Assembly (NCBI GenBank): GCA_002359465.1
Contig: DENA01000023.1
Coordinates: 1 to 9,643 of the forward strand
DNA from: Ruminococcaceae bacterium UBA2656
GTDB lineage: Bacteria > Bacillota > Clostridia > Oscillospirales > Acutalibacteraceae
Direction of reading: 5' to 3'
Length of the DNA: 9,643 nt
Shown here: positions 1 through 7,233 of the stretch, piece after piece
Numbering within the stretch: the first letter of the stretch is position 1
How the letters are laid out: each line of letters begins with the position of its first letter
Position numbers and translations under genes: made by a program
Notes under the pieces: model-generated
What the model saw: the letters and a program-made list of their open reading frames with translations, nothing else
Told to the model about the DNA's origin: nothing
The model's database searches: none

Positions 1-693
<693 letters not shown>

Positions 694-739
694 TTTACCT
701 GTTTTGCATTGCGGTTAATGAATAACCATTATAATTTAA

Positions 740-785
740 GCCGGCCCCTATAATCAGGGGGAACCTCCCATTTGTGGGGGCCGGT
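740..785 (+). other. Intercistronic GC-rich hairpin between glpK and glpF
   Basis: An 8-bp perfect inverted repeat, CCGGCCCC (741-748) and GGGGCCGG (777-784), can be extended by U-G pairs on either side. A second small stem fits inside it (GGG 757-759 with CCC 767-769). There is no U-run after it on the + strand; what follows is A-rich. It is therefore not a canonical terminator and more likely an mRNA-stability or partial-attenuation element that sets the glpK:glpF ratio. A GlpP-type antitermination target is possible but not shown. Confidence 0.55.
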
Positions 786-812
786 ATTAAAAAAGATTGA
801 GGTGTATTATTA

Positions 813-1523
813 ATGTTACCATATCTTGCGGAATTTTTGGGAACAATGATGCTGATCCTCCTCGGCGACGGTGTTTGCTGCAACGTAAGCCTTAACAAAT
901 CCGGACAAAAAGGCGGCGGCTCTGTACAAACCGGTATTGCATGGGGTCTTGCGGTTATGATTCCTGCGTGTATTTTCGGCGCTGCTTCCGGCGCGAGCTT
1001 TAATCCTGCGCTGACCATTGCGCTTGCTGCAATCGGTAAATTCAGCTGGGCCATGGTTCCCGGTTATATTATTGCTCAGATAGCAGGCGGCTGTGTCGGT
1101 GGTATTATTGTTTATTTGATGTTTAAAGATCAGTTCGACGCAACAGAAGATCCCGGAACAAAACTCGGCGTTTTCGCAACCGGACCGTCTATCCGCAATA
1201 TTCCCCGCAACATCTTCTGCGAAGCGGTTGCTACCTTTGTACTAGTATTTACACTGCTTGGTTTTGGCAATGTAAAAGATTCCGGTGCTGTTAACAATCT
1301 GTATGTGTTCGGAATCATTACCTCCATCGGTATGTCATTAGGCGGGCTCACAGGATATGCTCTTAACCCTGCCCGTGACCTTGGACCTCGTATTGCCCAT
1401 GCAATCCTTCCAATCAAAGGCAAGGGCGATTCCAACTGGAGCTACGGTCTTGTTGTCCCGATCATTGGGCCAATCATCGGTGCTCTCTGCGGTGCTTTCT
1501 TATATGCTGCTATTCCGTGGTAA
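813..1523 (+). CDS. glpF: Glycerol uptake facilitator (aquaglyceroporin)
   Basis: A MIP-family channel for facilitated diffusion of glycerol across the cytoplasmic membrane. The 236-residue product has the expected length and six hydrophobic segments. Both NPA half-helix motifs are present: SGASFNPALT (NPA at 64-66) and LNPARDLGPR (NPA at 185-187). The Asp right after NPAR (D189) is typical of glycerol-conducting GlpF rather than water-selective aquaporins. The first motif is atypical: most family members have H-[LI/V] before NPA, here it is S-F. The ATG at 813 is chosen because GAGGTG (799-804) lies 8 nt upstream and the N-terminus starts directly with the first helix (LPYLAEFLGT). The gene sits after glpK and before a terminator-like hairpin, so glpKF is a functional unit with the kinase acting as the glycerol sink. 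Confidence 0.95.
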   Translation: MLPYLAEFLGTMMLILLGDGVCCNVSLNKSGQKGGGSVQTGIAWGLAVMIPACIFGAASGASFNPALTIALAAIGKFSWAMVPGYIIAQIAGGCVGGIIVYLMFKDQFDATEDPGTKLGVFATGPSIRNIPRNIFCEAVATFVLVFTLLGFGNVKDSGAVNNLYVFGIITSIGMSLGGLTGYALNPARDLGPRIAHAILPIKGKGDSNWSYGLVVPIIGPIIGALCGAFLYAAIPW

Positions 1524-1600
1524 ATTCATAAGATGTATTAGGTTATATTATAGTGTTAATATGCCTTGTAAGTACATAGCAATGAATTCATAAAATATTT

Positions 1601-1634
1601 GCAGGGGCGAACAAAATTTGCCCCTGCATTATTT
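1601..1634 (+). terminator. Intrinsic terminator or attenuator between glpF and the glpA-like gene
   Basis: GCAGGGGC (1601-1608) pairs perfectly with GCCCCTGC (1620-1627). Three further pairs (G-U, A-U, A-U) close an 11-bp stem with a five-base CAAAA loop. The sequence after it is U-rich (ATTATTTT, 1628-1635). It lies 77 nt after the glpF stop and only 47 nt before the next start codon. Little room for a promoter remains downstream, so either readthrough or regulated antitermination feeds the downstream genes. Confidence 0.75.
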
Positions 1635-1674
1635 TAAAATAAATCCAAATAAATTAAAGAGTGGTGTTCACAAA

Positions 1675-3126
1675 ATGGTAGATGTAATTATCATTGGCGG
1701 AGGCGTTGTGGGCTGTGCGGTGGCCAGAGAGCTGTCGAGATACAGTCTGGACATTGCGCTGCTGGAAAAAACCGATGATATCAGCAACGGCCAAAGCAAG
1801 GCAAATACCGCGATTATTCACGGCGGCTACGATGCCCATCCCGGAACCTTGAAGGCAAAATTCAATGTACTCGGCAATCAGATGTACGATAAGGTATGTG
1901 AGGAACTGGATGTTCCGCACAAGCGCAATACATCCCTTGTAGTTTCTTTTAGTCCGGATGATCATGACAGCCTTGAAGCATTAAGACAGCAGGGAATAGA
2001 AAACGGAGTTCCCGGACTCAGCATTATTGGACAAGATGAACTTAGAAAAAGAGAACCGAACATTGGCGCAACAGCATATGAGGCTTTGCTGGTTGAAACC
2101 GGCGGTATCGTCTGTCCGTATGAGCTGACGGAAGCATTCGCTGAAAATGCTGCAATGAACGGTGTTAATTTCTACCGTGAAGCAGAAGTGACTGCAATTG
2201 AGAAAACTGAAGGCGGATGGAAAGTTATAAGCAAGGCCGGCACCTTTACTGCGAAAGCAGTCGTAAACTGCGCTGGACTTTATTCTGATGTAATCAACAA
2301 TATGGTTTCAGAAGACAAAATTACGATTGTTCCGCGCAGAGGCGAATATTACATTGTCGATAAGAAATTCAGCGATGCATTTCATGCATCTATTTTCCAG
2401 CTTCCCACCAAAATGGGAAAAGGAATTCTGGTAACCCCGACGGTTGACGGAACCATTCTGATCGGGCCTACGGCGGAGGACATTGACGATAAGACGGATA
2501 CCCGCACCACAACTGAAGGCCTTGCAAAGGTGCTGAAATTTGCCAGCCTTACGTGGGAGCACATTCCGGGCAGAAACTTCATTACGACCTTCTCCGGGCT
2601 GCGTGCGCACTGTGACAGAAATGAATTTGTTCTTGGCGAAGCGCCGGACGCACCCATGTTCTTTAACGCAGCAGGCGTGGAATCCCCGGGACTAACTTCG
2701 TCCCCGGCCATCGCCGAATATCTGGCGGAAATGATCACCGACAAGCTCAATGCCAAGAAGAAGGACAATTTCAACCCGATCAGAAAAGGAATACCGAAGT
2801 TCAGAGAGATGACCGACGAACAGAGGGCCAAAGCAATTTCGGTCAATCCGGATTATGCCAAGGTTGTCTGCAGATGCGAAACCGTAACGGAGGCCGAGAT
2901 CAGGGAAGCAATCCGCAGACCGGTAGGCGCAAGATCGGTGGACGGAATCAAGAGAAGAACCAGAGCCGGAATGGGCAGATGCCAGGCTGGTTTCTGTACC
3001 CCGAGGACTGTGGAAATATTGTGTGAAGAGCTTCATATATCCCCGCTTGAGGTGACAAAGTTCGGAGGAAACTCCAAATATCTGGAAGGCTGCCTTTTTG
3101 AGAAAGGGGATCATGAAGATGCGTAA
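1675..3126 (+). CDS. glpA: GlpA-like FAD-dependent glycerol-3-phosphate dehydrogenase with C-terminal [2Fe-2S] domain
   Basis: Predicted to oxidise sn-glycerol-3-phosphate to dihydroxyacetone phosphate using FAD. The 483-residue protein begins with a Rossmann dinucleotide motif (IIIGGGVVGC, GGGVVG at 8-13) and has the DAO-fold segment IIHGGYDAHPGTLKAK typical of the GlpA / L-2-hydroxyglutarate oxidase group. Its tail is a BFD-like domain with four cysteines spaced CxC-x34-CxxxxC (C399, C401, C436, C441), the expected [2Fe-2S] ligand set. The ATG at 1675 is chosen over the upstream TTG (1618), which lies inside the terminator hairpin, because the FAD motif must be close to the N-terminus. The ribosome site is weak (GTGGTG, 1661-1666). 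The gene overlaps the next by 8 nt. The glycerol context favours glycerol-3-phosphate as substrate; another 2-hydroxyacid is the main alternative. Confidence 0.88.
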   Translation: MVDVIIIGGGVVGCAVARELSRYSLDIALLEKTDDISNGQSKANTAIIHGGYDAHPGTLKAKFNVLGNQMYDKVCEELDVPHKRNTSLVVSFSPDDHDSLEALRQQGIENGVPGLSIIGQDELRKREPNIGATAYEALLVETGGIVCPYELTEAFAENAAMNGVNFYREAEVTAIEKTEGGWKVISKAGTFTAKAVVNCAGLYSDVINNMVSEDKITIVPRRGEYYIVDKKFSDAFHASIFQLPTKMGKGILVTPTVDGTILIGPTAEDIDDKTDTRTTTEGLAKVLKFASLTWEHIPGRNFITTFSGLRAHCDRNEFVLGEAPDAPMFFNAAGVESPGLTSSPAIAEYLAEMITDKLNAKKKDNFNPIRKGIPKFREMTDEQRAKAISVNPDYAKVVCRCETVTEAEIREAIRRPVGARSVDGIKRRTRAGMGRCQAGFCTPRTVEILCEELHISPLEVTKFGGNSKYLEGCLFEKGDHEDA

Positions 3127-4387
3127 TGTAGACATTTTGATTATTGGCGGCGGCCCTGCCGGTCTGGCGGCTGCAGTATCCGCTTATGAAGCGGGCGCCA
3201 GAAATATTCTGATTCTCGAAAGAGAAGAAAATCTCGGTGGTATTCTGAAACAGTGTATCCACAACGGATTTGGCCTGCACACCTTTAAAGAAGAGCTTAC
3301 CGGCCCGGAATACGCACAGAGGTATATTGACAAAGTACTGGAATACGGAATTCCCTCCCAGTGCGACACCATGGTCATTAACATCACTCCGGACAAGGTC
3401 GTCACAGCGGTGAGCAGAGGCGCTGGTCTGGAACACTTTAAAGCAAAGTCCATTATTCTCGCAATGGGCTGCCGTGAACGCCCGAGAGGCTCCCTTGCCA
3501 CACCGGGCTGGAGATGCTCCGGCATTTACACCGCCGGTACCGCGCAGAAATTTACGAACCTGAAGGGTTTGATGCCGGGCAAACGGGTTGTCATTCTTGG
3601 TTCGGGCGATATCGGTCTGATCATGGCGCGCAGAATGACTTTTTTGGGCGCGAAGGTTCTGGCGTGCGTGGAATTAATGCCTTTCTCCGCCGGACTGAAA
3701 AGAAATATTGTGCAATGTCTTGACGATTACGATATTCCGCTTCTGCTCAGCCATACGGTTGTCGATATCGCGGGCAGGGAGCGTCTGGAAGGCGTAACGG
3801 TTGCCGAGGTTGATCCCAAGACCTTAAAACCGATTCCCGGGACAGAGCAGTATTATGAGTGCGACACTCTCCTGCTTTCCGTCGGCCTGATTCCTGAAAA
3901 TGAACTGACCACCATGGCCGGAGTGAAGATTTCCCCGGCGACAAACGGCGCGGAGGTAAATGAGAACCTTCAGACTTCCGTTGACGGGATATTCTCCTGC
4001 GGAAATGTGCTGCATGTGCACGACCTGGTCGACTTTGTTTCCGAGGAGTCCGCCAAAGCCGGTGTCAATGCTTACAAGTACGTGCAGGGTCAGCTCCCGG
4101 AGGACAAGGAGACACTGGAAGTGGTCAATGGCTTCGGTGTATCCGGCGCTGTTCCACAGCACATCTCCAAAAAGCTGGATGAGCCGATCACCATTATGTT
4201 CCGTCCGAGGGGCGTTTACAAGGATGCAAAGGTTTGCATTGATGTCGGAGATGTTCAGGCTGCTGAAAGAAAGAGCCGGATTCTTACGCCCGGCGAAATG
4301 GTAACGCTGAAGTTCAATCCCGAATATCTGCAAAAAAATGCCAATGCTGACAAAATCACCGTAAGAGTGGAGGCGCAGCAGTCATGA
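3119..4387 (+). CDS. FAD/NAD(P)-binding oxidoreductase, partner of the GlpA-like subunit
   Basis: A 422-residue flavoprotein of the pyridine-nucleotide oxidoreductase superfamily. It has an N-terminal FAD motif (ILIIGGGPAG, GGGPAG at 10-15), a second Rossmann motif for NAD(P) (VVILGSGDIG, GSGDIG at 161-166) and a second FAD contact (VDGIFSCGNV, 288-297). There is no CxxC redox disulfide in the nucleotide-binding domain, so it is not a thioredoxin reductase. It occupies the place of glpB, yet its two-dinucleotide architecture suggests electron transfer to or from NAD(P). It resembles the alpha subunit of heteromeric amino-acid dehydrogenases that pair with a DAO-fold beta subunit. ATG 3119 is chosen over ATG 3113 because AAAGGGGA (3103-3110) is 8 nt from the former and only 2 nt from the latter. 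It overlaps the genes on both sides, implying coupled translation and a stoichiometric complex. Confidence 0.88.
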   Translation: MRNVDILIIGGGPAGLAAAVSAYEAGARNILILEREENLGGILKQCIHNGFGLHTFKEELTGPEYAQRYIDKVLEYGIPSQCDTMVINITPDKVVTAVSRGAGLEHFKAKSIILAMGCRERPRGSLATPGWRCSGIYTAGTAQKFTNLKGLMPGKRVVILGSGDIGLIMARRMTFLGAKVLACVELMPFSAGLKRNIVQCLDDYDIPLLLSHTVVDIAGRERLEGVTVAEVDPKTLKPIPGTEQYYECDTLLLSVGLIPENELTTMAGVKISPATNGAEVNENLQTSVDGIFSCGNVLHVHDLVDFVSEESAKAGVNAYKYVQGQLPEDKETLEVVNGFGVSGAVPQHISKKLDEPITIMFRPRGVYKDAKVCIDVGDVQAAERKSRILTPGEMVTLKFNPEYLQKNANADKITVRVEAQQS

Positions 4388-4737
4388 TAAAAGAAATTAC
4401 CTGCATCGGCTGCCCGATGGGCTGCCGGATTACTGCCGAGGTGGACGGGGATAAAATCTTATCCATTGAAGGTTATACCTGCAATATCGGGAAAAAATAT
4501 GCGCAGGAGGAACTGACGGTTCCTACCAGGATGGTGACCGCACTGATGGACGTCTACGGAACCACACAACCGCTGTCCGTTAAGACTTCACAGCCGATTG
4601 AAAAGAGCAAAATCTTTGACTGCCTGAAGGAGATTTCCCGCCATACGGTCATGCGCCCGATCCACATCGGGGAAGTTATTATTAAAAATGTATGCGATAC
4701 GCCGGTTAATATCATAGCCACAAAGGAACTGGATTAG
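4384..4737 (+). CDS. DUF1667 family small cysteine-motif protein
   Basis: A 117-residue protein of the DUF1667 family, found in the literature and genomes next to GlpA-like and FAD oxidoreductase genes. The N-terminus carries CIGCPMGC, giving C7-x2-C10-x3-C14, followed by C33 in GYTCNIGKKYA. This spacing resembles the N-terminal [4Fe-4S] site of molybdopterin oxidoreductases (CxxCxxxC then a distant C), so binding of an iron-sulfur cluster or other metal is a reasonable inference. It overlaps the preceding gene by 4 nt (ATGA), so it is translated with it and is probably a third subunit of the dehydrogenase. It has no membrane segment and is not the quinone-linked GlpC. Family assignment is firm; biochemical role is inferred. 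Confidence 0.85.
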   Translation: MIKEITCIGCPMGCRITAEVDGDKILSIEGYTCNIGKKYAQEELTVPTRMVTALMDVYGTTQPLSVKTSQPIEKSKIFDCLKEISRHTVMRPIHIGEVIIKNVCDTPVNIIATKELD

Positions 4738-4739
4738 AA

Positions 4740-4756
4740 TTACGGCTCTGCCGTAA
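4740..4756 (+). other. Small hairpin before dhaK
   Basis: TTACGGC (4740-4746) pairs with GCCGTAA (4750-4756) around a three-base TCT loop, just after the DUF1667 stop codon. It is followed by A-rich sequence, so it is not a terminator on the + strand. A processing or mRNA-stability role between the oxidoreductase genes and dhaK is possible. Confidence 0.35.
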
Positions 4757-4788
4757 AAATTTAAAATAAATGACAGGAGGCGTTCTTT

Positions 4789-5778
4789 GTGAAGAAGTTA
4801 ATAAACAGCGTGGATAATGTGGAACAGGAAATGATCGTCGGTATGGTAAAGGCATATCCGAATCACATCAAAAAGCTGGACTGTGGAAATGTTGTTGTCA
4901 GAGCTCACAAAAAAGAAGGCAAGGTTGCGCTGATCAGCGGCGGCGGCAGCGGCCATGAGCCTGCGCACGGCGGCTATGTCGGCGAAGGAATGCTTGATTG
5001 CGCCGTAGCGGGGGCAGTGTTTACTTCTCCTACTCCTGATCAGATTTACGAGGGCATTAAGGCGATTGCCACGGACAAAGGCGTGCTGATGGTAGTGAAG
5101 AACTACACAGGCGATGTTATGAATTTTGAAATGGCTGCGGAAATGGCAGAGGCGGATGGTGTTAAGGTGCAGTATGTCGTTTCCAATGACGATGTCGCAG
5201 TCAAGGACAGCCTTTACACAACCGGGCGCCGCGGCGTTGCCGGAACCGTGTTTATTCATAAAATTGCCGGTGCGAAAGCTGAAACCGGAGCGGATCTGGA
5301 TGAAGTTCATCGTGTGGCGCAGAAAGTTGTCGACAACGTGAGGACAATGGGCATGGCTCTGACGCCCTGCACCGTTCCCGCCGCTGGAAAACCCGGATTT
5401 GAGCTTGGTGAGGATGAAATGGAAATCGGCATCGGTATCCACGGCGAGCCGGGCACACACAGAGAGAAAATTAGGAGCGCGGATGAAATCGTCACCATGC
5501 TTCTGGATAAAATCGTGGCGGACATTGATTACAGCGGAAAAGAAGTTGCAGTTATGATCAACGGCTCCGGCGCGACTCCCCTGATGGAACTCTTTATTGC
5601 CAATAATAAGGTCCACGATTACCTGACGGAAAAGGGAATCAAGATTTATAAGACCTATGTCGGCAATTATATGACCTCCATTGAAATGGCGGGCTTCTCA
5701 ATCTCTCTGCTTCGTCTTGACGAAGAACTGAAAGAATTGCTCGACGCCAAGGCCGACACGCCTGCATTCAAAGAATAA
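4789..5778 (+). CDS. dhaK: PEP-dependent dihydroxyacetone kinase, substrate-binding subunit DhaK
   Basis: DhaK binds dihydroxyacetone covalently as a hemiaminal on a histidine and presents it to ADP-bound DhaL, giving DHAP. The 329-residue product has normal family length. Visible catalytic elements are GGGSGHEP with H56, NYTGD with D109, and the substrate-attaching histidine H218 in GIHGEPG (equivalent to His230 of E. coli). The start is GTG at 4789, supported by a strong AGGAGG (4775-4780) 8 nt upstream; no ATG fits. It lies 51 nt after the DUF1667 gene with no clear promoter between, so it is probably co-transcribed with the oxidoreductases. A terminator-like hairpin follows, separating it from dhaL. 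Confidence 0.96.
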   Translation: MKKLINSVDNVEQEMIVGMVKAYPNHIKKLDCGNVVVRAHKKEGKVALISGGGSGHEPAHGGYVGEGMLDCAVAGAVFTSPTPDQIYEGIKAIATDKGVLMVVKNYTGDVMNFEMAAEMAEADGVKVQYVVSNDDVAVKDSLYTTGRRGVAGTVFIHKIAGAKAETGADLDEVHRVAQKVVDNVRTMGMALTPCTVPAAGKPGFELGEDEMEIGIGIHGEPGTHREKIRSADEIVTMLLDKIVADIDYSGKEVAVMINGSGATPLMELFIANNKVHDYLTEKGIKIYKTYVGNYMTSIEMAGFSISLLRLDEELKELLDAKADTPAFKE

Positions 5779-5789
5779 TCATTTACTGT

Positions 5790-5826
5790 GTGCGGCGGAG
5801 CCCCACCGTTCCGCCGCATAATTTTC
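5790..5826 (+). terminator. Terminator-like hairpin between dhaK and dhaL
   Basis: TGCGGCGGA (5791-5799) pairs perfectly with TCCGCCGCA (5810-5818) around a 10-base loop. A G-U pair extends the stem (5790 with 5819). It starts 12 nt after the dhaK stop and is followed by TAATTTTC, a modest U-tract. It is probably a partial terminator that lowers dhaL and dhaM transcripts relative to dhaK, or a stability element. Confidence 0.6.
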
Positions 5827-5840
5827 ATCTGGTTGCATAT

Positions 5841-5878
5841 ATATCATTTATTATTGAATGATATGGGTATATCTTTTT
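5841..5878 (+). promoter_or_regulatory. Overlapping AT-rich inverted repeats upstream of dhaL
   Basis: ATATCATT (5841-5848) and AATGATAT (5857-5864) form an 8-nt inverted repeat with an 8-nt spacer. The GATAT at 5860-5864 can instead pair with ATATC at 5869-5873 around GGGT; this small stem is followed by five T (5874-5878). The two pairings exclude each other. The element may be an operator for a dimeric regulator or a weak attenuator in front of dhaL. Stability is low because the stems are nearly all A-U. Confidence 0.35.
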
Positions 5879-5894
5879 AGAAAGGGAAATTGTT

Positions 5895-6518
5895 ATGACG
5901 GACAGCAAAAAAGTAATAGAAATACTGAAGCAGATCGGCGAGCAAATTCAGATGGAAAAAGACTTTTTAACGGAATTGGACAATGTAATCGGTGACGGTG
6001 ACCATGGAATCAATATGGCCAGGGGCTTCAAAGAAGTGGAGAAAAAACTGGCTGATCTTTCCGGGAAGGATATCGGGTCTATTTTGAAAGCTGTCGGCAT
6101 GTCGCTGGTTTCTACCGTGGGGGGAGCCTCCGGCCCGCTTTACGGAACCGCGTTTATGAAAGCCGGCGCCGCGGTAGGCGCAAAAAACGAAATGGATGGG
6201 AACGACTTTATTGCCGCGCTGGAAGCGGCGATCGGCGGAATCGAAATGAGAGGAAAAGCGCATGAAGGCGAAAAAACAATGCTGGACGCTTTGATTCCGG
6301 CCTTGAATGCCATTAAGAAAAGTTATGAAGAGAATAACGACTTTAAAGCCGCGCTCACATCAGGTGTGGATGCAGCCGAAAAGGGCGTTGAATATACCAA
6401 AACCATTATTGCGACAAAAGGAAGAGCCAGCTACCTTGGCGAGAGAAGCCTTGGCCATCAGGATCCGGGTGCAACTTCCTCCTGCTTAATGCTGAAAGTA
6501 ATCAACAGGATGCTGTAA
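5895..6518 (+). CDS. dhaL: PEP-dependent dihydroxyacetone kinase, ADP-binding subunit DhaL
   Basis: DhaL holds ADP as a tightly bound cofactor, is rephosphorylated by DhaM, and passes phosphate to dihydroxyacetone on DhaK. The 207-residue, all-helical protein shows the Mg-binding aspartates in LDNVIGDGDHG (D29, D34, D36), the nucleotide-binding loop GGASGPLYG (76-84), and the C-terminal GHQDPGATSS motif (187-196). Size and motifs match the PTS-linked subunit rather than the C-terminal domain of an ATP-dependent DhaK fusion. ATG 5895 has AAAGGGA (5881-5887) 7 nt upstream. It is separated from dhaK by 116 nt containing a hairpin and palindromes, but lies only 21 nt before dhaM. Confidence 0.96.
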   Translation: MTDSKKVIEILKQIGEQIQMEKDFLTELDNVIGDGDHGINMARGFKEVEKKLADLSGKDIGSILKAVGMSLVSTVGGASGPLYGTAFMKAGAAVGAKNEMDGNDFIAALEAAIGGIEMRGKAHEGEKTMLDALIPALNAIKKSYEENNDFKAALTSGVDAAEKGVEYTKTIIATKGRASYLGERSLGHQDPGATSSCLMLKVINRML

Positions 6519-6539
6519 TTGAAACGGGAAAGGATAAAT

Positions 6540-6920
6540 ATGGTAGGAATTATAATTGTATCCCATAGCCAAAAGCTTGCCGAAGGCGTGGCGGAGCTGG
6601 CAAAAATGATGGCGGCCGACGCACCGGTTGTACCGGCCGGAGGGCTTGAAGACGGCACTTTTGGCACAAGTTTTGAGAAAATCAGTACAGCCATTGATTC
6701 AGTATATTCCGATGACGGCGCGGTTATCCTGATGGATATGGGCAGCGCGGTTATGACGGCTGAAATGGTGATTGAAAATATGCCCGACAGAAAAATACGG
6801 ATGCTCGACTGTCCCCTCGTGGAGGGCGCGGTTGTAGCCGCAATCGGCTCCAGCACAAATCAGAGCGTGGAGGAAATTGCGGAGGCCGTACAGGATGCCG
6901 CTTCAGAGAAAAAACTCTGA
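6540..6920 (+). CDS. dhaM: Dihydroxyacetone kinase phosphotransfer subunit DhaM (EIIA-like)
   Basis: DhaM accepts phosphate from HPr of the PTS and passes it to the ADP of DhaL, so PEP is the final donor. The 126-residue protein is a single EIIA-Man-like domain: IIIVSHS places the phospho-acceptor histidine at H9, and LMDMGSA matches the family's D-[LM]-GSA segment. E. coli DhaM additionally has HPr and Enzyme-I-like domains; here they are absent, so the cell's general HPr and Enzyme I must serve. ATG 6540 is chosen over a TTG at 6519 because AAAGGA (6529-6534) is well placed for it and the EIIA beta strand begins immediately. A strong terminator lies about 50 nt after the stop. Confidence 0.94.
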   Translation: MVGIIIVSHSQKLAEGVAELAKMMAADAPVVPAGGLEDGTFGTSFEKISTAIDSVYSDDGAVILMDMGSAVMTAEMVIENMPDRKIRMLDCPLVEGAVVAAIGSSTNQSVEEIAEAVQDAASEKKL

Positions 6921-6970
6921 AATTAAACTTGATTACTCCTTTACTTATTCCATGTTTCGACACACACCAT

Positions 6971-7018
6971 AGCAACAGGCACATCGTTTCATTATGAAGC
7001 GGTGTGCTTGTTGTTTTC
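6971..7018 (+). terminator. Strong intrinsic terminator of the glp-dha block
   Basis: Positions 6971-6990 pair with 6996-7015 over 20 consecutive base pairs, several of them G-U, around a five-base ATTAT loop. TTTTC (7014-7018) follows. The G-U pairs would become A-C mismatches in the opposite strand, so the hairpin is built for + strand RNA, as expected for termination after dhaM. Confidence 0.85.
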
Positions 7019-7093
7019 TCATGTTATTTTACAGCAATTTTTTCCCGCTCTGCACAGCAACATCGGAACCCAGCTTACGGATGCGGTATTTCA

Positions 7094-7220
7094 TTTTACA
7101 GCATTTCCAGTTAAGTTTTAGAGTTCATTCGTATTCATCCCCCGCCGAAGGCGGAGGATGAATACATTTTATCTCGCAATTCTGGGCGGAAGTGCTGTAA
7201 GAGAGTATAACGCCCATTGC
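7094..7220 (+). other. Intergenic region with nested, possibly pseudoknotted RNA structure
   Basis: This is the core of a 356-nt stretch (6921-7276) without a convincing gene. Positions 7094-7108 can pair with 7188-7202 over 15 bp (two G-U pairs), including TTACAGCA with TGCTGTAA. Enclosed in this helix is the hairpin at 7131-7165. A third helix pairs GCAA plus TGGGCG (7176-7179, 7183-7188) with CGCCCA plus TTGC (7211-7220) around a three-base bulge; its loop contains the 3' strand of the first helix, so both together would form a pseudoknot. I do not recognise a known riboswitch or ncRNA. A non-coding RNA, a leader of the gene at 7277, or a MITE-like palindromic repeat are all possible. Confidence 0.4.
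7131..7170. terminator. Perfect stem-loop, second terminator-like element after dhaM
   Basis: GTATTCATCC (7131-7140) pairs with GGATGAATAC (7156-7165). After one C-A mismatch, CCGCC pairs with GGCGG around GAA. ATTTT follows on the + strand. Read on the - strand, the mismatch becomes G-U and the loop becomes a cUUCGg tetraloop, so the hairpin is more stable there, but no U-run follows on that strand. Orientation is therefore unresolved. Confidence 0.5.
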
Positions 7221-7233
7221 GCTGGGAATATTA
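7204..7233 (+). promoter_or_regulatory. Candidate forespore-type promoter for the 74-residue protein gene
   Basis: AGTATA (7204-7209) and GGGAATATTA (7224-7233) are separated by 14 nt. The -10 fits the sigma-F pattern GGnnAnAHTR at every defined position, as I recall the B. subtilis consensus. Read as sigma-G, GTATA lies 17 nt before AATATTA, one mismatch from CATNHTA. The start codon is 43 nt downstream. The same bases also form a hairpin (GGAATATT 7225-7232 with AATATTCC 7236-7243), so an RNA role competes with this reading. Confidence 0.35.

Noticed and set aside
1618..1674. Upstream TTG start extending the GlpA-like protein by 19 residues
   Set aside because: The TTG is inside the 3' part of the terminator hairpin and the extension pushes the FAD motif away from the N-terminus. 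ATG 1675 fits the family.
4798..5616. Long open frame of 272 codons on the - strand opposite dhaK
   Set aside because: It lies wholly within dhaK, has no ribosome site and encodes a His/Asn-rich, non-protein-like sequence. It is a codon-bias shadow of the sense gene.
6519..6539. TTG start for DhaM directly after the dhaL stop
   Set aside because: ATG 6540 has a suitable AAAGGA upstream and begins exactly at the EIIA-domain beta strand.
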